Below, in pieces: positions 59,001-64,000 of a stretch of DNA of 64,000 nucleotides. Below the pieces are notes generated by a model that was not told the DNA's origin, searched no databases, and saw nothing but the letters and a program-made list of their open reading frames with translations. This stretch comes from Apricaphanius iberus (Eukaryota > Chordata > Actinopteri > Cyprinodontiformes > Aphaniidae). The position numbers and the translations under genes were made by a program. Location: the NCBI GenBank assembly GCA_028564705.1, contig JAPXFQ010002747.1, forward strand, positions 1,488,001 through 1,552,000, given 5' to 3'. Positions within the stretch are counted from its first letter, which is position 1; each line of letters opens with the position of its first letter.

Positions 59001-61589
59001 CCAACAGACTTGGATTAAAAAAAGATGTTCTTATCTATAGATGCTGCATTTTTGTTTAGGGGACACTTAATTTGTACATTCCTTTTTATATCCAAAATGT
59101 AAAAAAAATCTTCAAGTCTGAACTCCAAGAGTGAGACTAGATTTTCTTGCCATCCCCTCCATCAAAATTTATTACGACTGCCCGTAATCATAATAATGGC
59201 TGCACTGCAGTGTACTGGACTATTTGTATCACAAATCTTTCACATACATACTGTACAACCGTATGTAACCCAACACTTTTGTGTTTTAATACAAAATGTG
59301 CAAGAAATAAAGGCTAGATTGTTTTGCTACTAGCAGCTAGCTTGCTTGCTATGCATAGATAGTTCAATTCAATTCAATTCAATTCAGTTTATTTATATAG
59401 CGCCATTTCACAACAGATGTCATCTCAAGGCACTTTACAAAAAGAGTTATTACAATACAATGTTTAGTGTAGAAATTACAGAACCACAGAAGATTGCGTC
59501 GTGGAATTCTCAGCAATCCCTCATACTGAGCAAGCATGAAGCGACAGTGGGAAGGAAAAACTCCCTTTTAACAGGAAGAAACCTCCGGCAGAACCAGGCT
59601 CAGCACAAGCGGTTATCTGCCGCGACCGTCTGTGGCTTGGAGAATACATAACAGAGACACAGAAAGAGCAATAGAACTGATGCAGAAGTTTGTTGCAGGA
59701 CGTGGAGAATTTTCCGTCACTGCAATGCCATCTTAGTCAGGGTCGTCAAGCAGGGCTAATCCGGAGCACCTACTATAATAGAAAACAGGTTAGTGCTTGA
59801 ATTGACAGCACATCATGCAGTTGGGGAGAAGTAGAGAACTAGAGAAACTAGGAACAGACCCTAATAATGTCCTCCAACAGCCTAGCCTAAAGCAGCATAG
59901 CTACTAACATTAACCTGTCTCCTAGCTACTAGGAGACCTGGCTACCAACACTCTGTCTGAGTCCTCCTGATTGCGGCTCAGCCCGTGGACGGTGTAGGGC
60001 CGGTAACGGCCCCCGTCATCCCGGGGTCTTCTCGGAGTCGGGTTGTTTGAGAATGCAGCCCAAAGTGGGTGGTAAACTCCATCTAAGGCTAAATACCGGC
60101 ACGAGACCGATAGTCGACAACTATCTTAAGGAAAAATTGACAGAACTGAGAGGACAGAGTTGAAGAGGGCGAGAAGTGTTCTCAACAAATTTAGCAAAAC
60201 GTTGATTTTAACCAGAATACTTTAAGTTTGGATATTAAATAGTTCTAGACCCAACTTCTACATGCAGAGATAAATATCTTGCCAGAAGCACGGCATCCTT
60301 GTACACAGTTATTTGCATGGGTTTTTACTAAAGATCTCATCTCTGCATTTTTCTTTTTACGTTATTCTGTTGATGTAAACACCACTCTCTTAATGCAAGT
60401 TTTCGTTTTGGTACTACTAAAAATCTCCTGGTATCACTAGTAGTCTCCTGTTTGGTAGTCATGGTTATAGTGTGCTGCTTAATGCTATCAAGCTGAGCTT
60501 ACAGCCTTATCTTATCTGCTGTGGTTTGTGGCATTAACCTTGGCCTGGAAAATATTTTCAAAAAAGAAAAAAGAAAGGCCAGATTGCATTAAATAGGTGG
60601 TGAAACAAAATCCAACTCAACCCCCACCAAAGACCCTTAGCTCCTCACTCTCCTGTTGTGACAGAACACTCCCCACCGTTCACCATTGCCTCCATGGTAG
60701 TCAAGTGATAACAGCATGCTTTGATCATGGGGAGGTGATTAACGATAGGAAAACAGTGTGACACAAACTTTGCTGAGAACTCAAACCCACATCGATCTGC
60801 TCAAATACAAACCAAACACGCACACCACGAGAGGATAACCAGGACACAAGAACCATAAGAAGCCCTGGTGTGCACAAAACAAGAAGGGCAGTGCAAGAAA
60901 CACATTTTAAAGCTTACAATAAAGCAAACACTAATCAAGAAGGAAACGTCACAAGATCCAGAGCGCATTCAAAATTAAAAACAAAAAATAATTTATGATG
61001 GCACAAATTAATGTGTTTTTTGTCGTTTTTGGTTTTTGATCCAGAAATTGCTCAGTCAGAAGAATAGATTACCATTTAATTTTTTCCGAATTTAAATGAC
61101 AACTCGCATACTAAATTATGACCAACACAATGGTCATCAGTTTCTTTTTCTTTGTATCGACTGGGTTTCAAACATCATAAATATGGTAAATTGCTTAAAA
61201 TCCTCTTTCAAACATAACTGAAACTATTCCCTTTCCCTTTCTGGTAGATATCAATAAACTTAACCACATTTCCATACAGTGAACAAAAATAGATCTAAAG
61301 CATTCATTTTAAATAATCTGATGTAAAAAGTGGTAGAAATAAAAGCACAGTCAGTATAAAATGTCCCGTGGCACATGGCTCCTTTTTTAATCAGAAGAAA
61401 CAGGGGTATAAATTGGCCAAAACTCCATAAATATGAAATGACCAAGGGGTGAGATGACCCCTACAAGTCTCTCACCTTAATGTCATTTGTCGGTTGTCTA
61501 CCGTCAGGAGGCGGCGACTCTGGGATCTCTGGGTCCAGCTGCAGCAGGTCCCAGCTGTGCCAAGATGTGAGACGACCAAAACGAACCAT
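44016..61589 (-). CDS. plekhg5: plekhg5 (RhoGEF with DH and PH domains), 14-exon model
   Basis: Fourteen minus-strand coding exons join in phase to 888 residues. PLEKHG5 (Syx, GEF720) is a guanine nucleotide exchange factor for RhoA at cell junctions and in neurons. Residues about 60-158 match the pre-DH region ([46 protein letters not shown]). Residues about 163-355 are the DH domain ([58 protein letters not shown]). Residues about 405-515 are the PH domain ([36 protein letters not shown]). The acidic tail keeps [15 protein letters not shown] and ends [16 protein letters not shown] plus EV. The C-terminal SEV is the PDZ ligand known in mammalian Syx. The N-terminal RBD-like exons of long isoforms are not seen. 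Sure of the family; the a/b duplicate cannot be told. Confidence 0.93.
44120..45082 (-). CDS. plekhg5: plekhg5 exon 13 (large C-terminal exon)
   Basis: This 963-nt exon starts in [20 protein letters not shown]. It contains [19 protein letters not shown], an acidic glutamate-rich tract, several S-rich patches and [20 protein letters not shown], and ends A plus TC. The acceptor is tttttccag and the donor ATC|GTAAGT. Read through the donor, a stop follows immediately. Confidence 0.92.
45795..46070 (-). repeat. tRNA-derived SINE, near full-length, reverse orientation
   Basis: The plus strand has gtgcccatctccagtgttca, ccagatacaccctggacagg, ttgccagtcataatttacaa, ggcgccagagaacccagaga, gttgggagaacatgaaaagt, aggccgggatttgaactgaa and gacctgtgctccgac. 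This is the whole SINE in reverse, from 3' tail to tRNA-like head, with a B-box-like GTTCAAATCC. It lies in intron 12 of plekhg5. Confidence 0.68.
46502..46656 (-). CDS. plekhg5: plekhg5 exon 12 (acidic linker)
   Basis: This 155-nt exon reads [20 protein letters not shown], then a D/E-rich run and [19 protein letters not shown]. The acceptor is attgccattttag and the donor GAG|GTAATG. An acidic stretch at this position is also present in the mammalian protein. Confidence 0.88.
46748..46863 (-). CDS. plekhg5: plekhg5 exon 11 (PH C-terminal helix)
   Basis: This 116-nt exon completes glycine and reads [20 protein letters not shown] and [12 protein letters not shown], with the invariant tryptophan of the PH helix. 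The acceptor is atattctcag and the donor CAG|GTTAGC. Confidence 0.92.
47095..47227 (-). CDS. plekhg5: plekhg5 exon 10 (PH domain)
   Basis: This 133-nt exon reads [20 protein letters not shown] and ends CKELKDP plus one base of a glycine codon. The donor is CCG|GTGAGC. Confidence 0.93.
47315..47434 (-). CDS. plekhg5: plekhg5 exon 9 (DH-PH linker, PH start)
   Basis: This 120-nt exon reads [20 protein letters not shown] and ends RMKEGKDSR. It holds the first PH strands (L-x-LEG-x-LRMKEG). The donor is AGG|GTAAGA. Confidence 0.92.
47532..47669 (-). CDS. plekhg5: plekhg5 exon 8, apparent GC donor
   Basis: This 138-nt exon reads [20 protein letters not shown] and ends SSEEVEK. The only site that keeps the frame to exon 9 is AAG|GCAAGA, a GC-AG intron donor that matches the usual GC consensus. 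Confidence 0.9.
47757..47906 (-). CDS. plekhg5: plekhg5 exon 7 (DH domain core helix)
   Basis: This 150-nt exon reads [20 protein letters not shown] and then [17 protein letters not shown], the most conserved helix of DH domains, which contacts the Rho GTPase. The donor is ATG|GTGAGG. Confidence 0.94.
48024..48134 (-). CDS. plekhg5: plekhg5 exon 6 (DH domain)
   Basis: This 111-nt exon reads [20 protein letters not shown] and [17 protein letters not shown]. The acceptor is ttattttctcag and the donor ACG|GTTAGT. Confidence 0.93.
48135..48790. other. plekhg5 intron 5, nothing recognised
   Basis: Non-coding, AT-rich intron sequence without a recognised repeat. Confidence 0.55.
48791..48991 (-). 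CDS. plekhg5: plekhg5 exon 5 (DH domain)
   Basis: This 201-nt exon begins [20 protein letters not shown] and includes [13 protein letters not shown]. The donor is ACG|GTCAGT. This is the central DH region. Confidence 0.92.
49181..49276 (-). CDS. plekhg5: plekhg5 exon 4 (start of DH domain)
   Basis: This 96-nt exon encodes [20 protein letters not shown] and [12 protein letters not shown], which is helix 1 of the DH domain and its conserved E-A-x-W-E-L-L-x-T-E signature. The acceptor is gttgtcatgtag and the donor GAT|GTAAGT. Confidence 0.93.
50150..50220. repeat. hAT-type MITE end
   Basis: The motif aatgtgtccaaagtgcggcc followed by tgggcttgtccatggccctt matches hAT-type termini like those at 2835-3259. 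A poly-T run follows. The other end was not found. Confidence 0.4.
50490..50512. repeat. (TA)n microsatellite
   Basis: About 11 TA units inside plekhg5 intron 3. Confidence 0.85.
51395..52571 (-). mobile_element. L2-type LINE, 5'-truncated, open C-terminal frame
   Basis: A 191-residue open frame (51996-52571) encodes a reverse-transcriptase C-terminal region with [47 protein letters not shown] and [10 protein letters not shown]. About 600 bp of GC-richer 3' sequence follows, then a tail tttataaataaagtttgatt with TTTGATT repeats (51397-51420). The frame is uninterrupted, which suggests a fairly recent insertion, in intron 3 of plekhg5 in the same orientation as the gene. Confidence 0.78.
53064..53231 (-). 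CDS. plekhg5: plekhg5 exon 3
   Basis: This 168-nt exon reads [20 protein letters not shown] and then a [19 protein letters not shown] segment. It aligns closely with the mammalian sequence just ahead of the DH domain. The acceptor is tgctgcag and the donor GAG|GTACAC. Confidence 0.9.
54348..54539 (-). CDS. plekhg5: plekhg5 exon 2
   Basis: This 192-nt, phase 0-0 exon starts [20 protein letters not shown] and ends [15 protein letters not shown]. It matches the serine/glycine-rich pre-DH segment of PLEKHG5 with the conserved [12 protein letters not shown]. The acceptor is tgcctctcag and the donor AAG|GTAACT. Confidence 0.9.
54540..57054. other. plekhg5 first intron, left part; no exon seen
   Basis: Apart from the TG repeat, no coding exon was recognised. 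The stretch 54880-54990 is GC-richer and holds the near-repeat gttcccccatccattgttcc, and may be regulatory. Confidence 0.45.
55076..55113. repeat. (TG)n plus poly-G
   Basis: TG repeat of about 13 units continuing into a run of about 11 G. Confidence 0.9.
57055..57093 (-). CDS. plekhg5: plekhg5 alternative first coding exon 1b
   Basis: An ATG at 57091-57093 reads [13 protein letters not shown] and reaches an ATG|GTAAGC donor in phase 0, so it can also join exon 2. Upstream frames on this strand hold stops, which fits a 5' UTR in about 57094-57250. It would give an 863-residue product. Confidence 0.42.
57260..59360. other. plekhg5 first intron, middle part; nothing recognised
   Basis: AT-rich non-coding sequence. 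Short open frames carry no recognisable motifs. Confidence 0.5.
59364..59950 (-). mobile_element. LINE 3' region, reverse orientation
   Basis: The plus strand starts with TTCAA repeats (59364-59388), then gtttatttatatagcgccat, ctcaaggcactttacaaaaa, aggaaaaactcccttttaac and cagcctagcctaaagcagca. This is the reversed 3' UTR and tail (…ggcgctatataaataaactg) of an abundant teleost LINE. Only the non-coding 3' part is present. Confidence 0.6.
59960..60180 (+). pseudogene. 28S ribosomal RNA fragment (pseudogene)
   Basis: Near 59972-60180 the plus strand follows the 5' part of vertebrate 28S rRNA in order: cagcccgtggacggtgt, ccggtaacggcccccg, gggtcttctcggagtcgg, atgcagcccaaagtgggtgg, taaactccatctaaggctaa and taccggcacgagaccgatag, then a degraded ttgaagagggcgagaag. 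Scattered substitutions and small deletions show decay. It corresponds to the core around and after expansion segment ES5/ES7 boundaries; exact coordinates need alignment. It is not a functional rRNA gene. Confidence 0.88.
60180..61475. other. plekhg5 first intron, right part; nothing recognised
   Basis: Non-coding sequence without recognised repeats or exons. Confidence 0.5.
61476..61589 (-). CDS. plekhg5: plekhg5 candidate first coding exon 1a
   Basis: An ATG at 61587-61589 starts [20 protein letters not shown], and the exon ends NDIK at a consensus AAG|GTGAGA donor, in phase 0. It would splice to 54539. I do not recognise the peptide from mammalian isoforms, so its use as an N-terminus is inferred from frame and donor alone. 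Confidence 0.55.
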
Positions 61590-61599
61590 TTTCCACTTC

Positions 61600-64000
61600 C
61601 AAGGTTTGAATGTATTACTATGTTCTGAGTGGTCAGAAGATCAAGGAAAACTCCACAGGTCAGGATAAACCCATGTGTCCAGTAAAGTGCATAGAGAGGA
61701 GAGCTCTGTGAGGCATTGCCGTTACTTCCCTTGTGTGGCTGCTGGCCTACCTGAGCTCTGCTGATAAGGTGTGCTGCAGGTCAACGGTCACACAAGCAAC
61801 AATTATAAAGGTGTGTTTGAACATCGCGATAATCTCCACCTTCAGGCATTAGTCGAAAGTCTTTGTCTTCCAGGCTCTTTACACACAAACACTCACCACT
61901 ACAGCGTTGTCTCAACATTTAGCTCCTCCTACACCAAATGGTAGAAATACAGCTGGCTACTAACACCTGATGTAATTATTTGGTGTTAGCAGGCTGAGGT
62001 AGTTTCATCCTTTTCCCATTATTAGCGTAATGAAAGAGCAAGCTTCCAAACATGAGTCATTAACCCGCTCCGACGCAAGCAGCGACTGGTTAAACTGGAC
62101 GGGGAAAGCAGAAATAAACAAAGGGAATCCCATTTTAGACCCAAACAGAGGAGATGACGGTAACGAGTCACAATGTTTTGAAATGTGAATTAATTATAAT
62201 CCATTATTTACATGAACGTAAATGTGCTGAAGAAGAACAGTTCAAGACAAAAAGAAGCTTGGTTCCATGCTATTATGGATTATCAAGTTTTCCATAAAAC
62301 AGAGCTGACGCTATGACTTAACATCTTTCACTAAGGTTTAACAAGTCTATTTGTGGTACAGCACATTGAAACAGTCTACCCCTTAGACATTTGTTCCGTT
62401 TTTGCTTTTTTGTCACACTTAAAATCTTTAAATTGAAAACATTTTAAAATCAAAGATAATTTATGGACATTTAAAATCTATTTTCCAAATGACCAACACC
62501 GTGTTTAGTTTGGATATCATTTCCCTCCTAATTACAACTTTGTATTTACCCAGATCATATTTGTCTTTTATTATATTTCATTTGACGTGACAAAACAGCT
62601 AACATAAAACTATCTGTAACATGGTACATACTTCAGCTTGTCAGAGCAGATCAAGAAACAGTAATATAAAATCAAAAAGTTAAAAAGATCTCTGGTCTTC
62701 AAACCCTAAATTGAAACTAAAGTGAGATATTGACTCAAAACAACAAAAATCAATCAATTTAGATGCACATTTATGTTCCTCTTTCATTAGCTGTAAACCA
62801 TAATCATTATGATCAGCCTACAGATTCTGGTATTAAAGAATATGAATACAAAAATATGTGGAAGGATAAAGTTGCAGAGCCAACAAAGATAATTACAGTC
62901 CACTTATCAATTGTGTTCTATTACGTTAGTTATTATGACGCAACTGCATACCCACTCCAGAAAGACTATTTTTGTCTCAATGAATATCTTCATACTAACT
63001 GCCTCAACATATAGAAGTCTGACCATTGCTCATTAAGCATATGTCATTTGAATCAACTGTGGTCAATAAACCATCTGTTCCAATTAAGGGCATAGAGTGA
63101 ATATAATGTTAGCTGTAGGAAGAAGACTTTCTCTCCTGGGGGTCCATGTGAGACACATTACCCACCATATGGAGCAATTTATACATTTAAAAGATTCTGG
63201 ATTATCAAGTAACAGCAGGCAATTACTGACCAAAGCCCTGGCCAGTATCTTCTGCCTGCCAGGAGGCTAACTGTGGAAAGGCCTCTGGCTTAATACTGAA
63301 TAAACTGTGTCTTTAAAACAAGAACACCACACAGAGCAAGAAGCAAGTCATGAAGACTGTTATTTTTGTCTCACTGTAGATTTTACAGCCCGGAAAACAT
63401 TTAGGTGCTTCTGTCATAACTGACAGATTTCCCCAGATGAAGAGTCACTGAAAGCAACAGTATCTACTTGTTACAAAGCAAACTCACCCAGCCCTGAGGC
63501 AGAACAATGAGTATCTGTGTCCTGGATGAGGAAGAAACTCTTCATTATTAATCATAACTAATTAAAAACCAAATGTTGATGTTTTTTCTACTTCTGAATT
63601 TAAAATGAGGACCACATTTTTTAGTGTCAAAGACATTCTTTTAGCCAACAAGTGGGTTTTAACAAAAACCACAGGAGAAACTACACTAGCACTAGCCATT
63701 AGAAAGCAACTAGTGTTGCCAATTAGTGTGAGAAGTATTGTGAGGTAATTTCCAAACAAGTTCAAATCCAGTAAAAAAGAAAAGAAAGAGAAACAATTTA
63801 AGATATTTGCAACTGTTCCCAGAAATTGATCTCCTAGGAGTGTCAGACCACACAATGCTCAGAAAAACTGAAACGAACAAAAAGGCCCTTCTCAGACTCC
63901 ATAGGATACAGTGAAACATCTAAGCTCAAGACAGTAGAATTAAGAGAGATCGAGCAGGTTTGGCTCGAGTGTAGGAGTTGCCAAGAGGAAGCCTTATTCT
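61600..64000. other. Upstream region of plekhg5 exon 1a; no gene recognised
   Basis: No convincing gene is seen. About 63485-63520 on the minus strand is a small exon-like unit: acceptor tttcttcctcatccag, 34 nt, then TGG|GTGAGT. It could be an upstream or 5'-UTR exon of plekhg5 but has no independent support. Confidence 0.35.

Overview
The window looks like nuclear DNA from a teleost fish. Two spliced genes of vertebrate families lie on the minus strand, separated and interrupted by AT-rich non-coding DNA dense in fish-type repeats: Tc1/mariner relics, hAT and PIF/Harbinger-like MITEs, L2-type LINE tails, and SINEs that resemble the DANA/V-SINE group. No operons, bacterial or plasmid features, CRISPR arrays or viral genes were seen.

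Region 1 (about 1-25,800) holds the 5' part of a SOWAH (sosondowah ankyrin-repeat) gene. Six coding exons run from an ATG at 25,609 down to 5,810. They encode the N-terminal winged-helix-like SOWAH domain, an acidic/serine-rich linker and the start of the conserved C-terminal block (motif LDPTEKEW). All junctions have GT-AG sites and matching phases, giving 232 residues. The ankyrin repeats that should follow were not found and presumably lie left of base 1. The large introns hold a 1.27-kb hAT relic with an 8-bp target duplication (9,671-10,935), several LINE tails, Tc1 relics and other inverted-repeat elements.

Region 2 (about 25,800-43,300) is a gene-free interval of roughly 17 kb built largely from transposable elements. 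It includes a Tc1-like element with Sleeping-Beauty-style nested terminal repeats inserted in a TA microsatellite (33,348-34,923), a broken second Tc1/mariner transposase (39,045-40,250), two copies of a PIF/Harbinger-like MITE and a hAT MITE with a target duplication.

Region 3 (about 43,300-61,600) holds plekhg5 (RhoGEF, also called Syx/GEF720). Thirteen shared coding exons, including a 10-nt terminal coding exon, follow one of two candidate first exons. The predicted product is 888 residues from the upstream start or 863 from the downstream one, with a DH-PH module and a C-terminal PDZ ligand SEV. One intron appears to use a GC-AG donor. The N-terminal RBD-like region of the long mammalian isoforms is absent from this window, so these are short isoforms or the remaining exons lie further right. 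An L2-type LINE sits in one intron.

Region 4 (about 59,360-60,180, inside the first intron of the long plekhg5 model) has a LINE 3' end abutting, in opposite orientation, a roughly 220-bp degraded copy of 28S ribosomal RNA. From 61,600 to 64,000 no convincing gene was seen apart from one weak small exon candidate.

The two genes lie in the same orientation, and nothing in the sequence indicates that they work together. No wholly new system is evident. The most unusual points are the multi-exon SOWAH gene, the tiny SEV terminal exon, the GC-AG intron, the paired first exons, the 28S/LINE junction and the intact terminal structures of several transposons.
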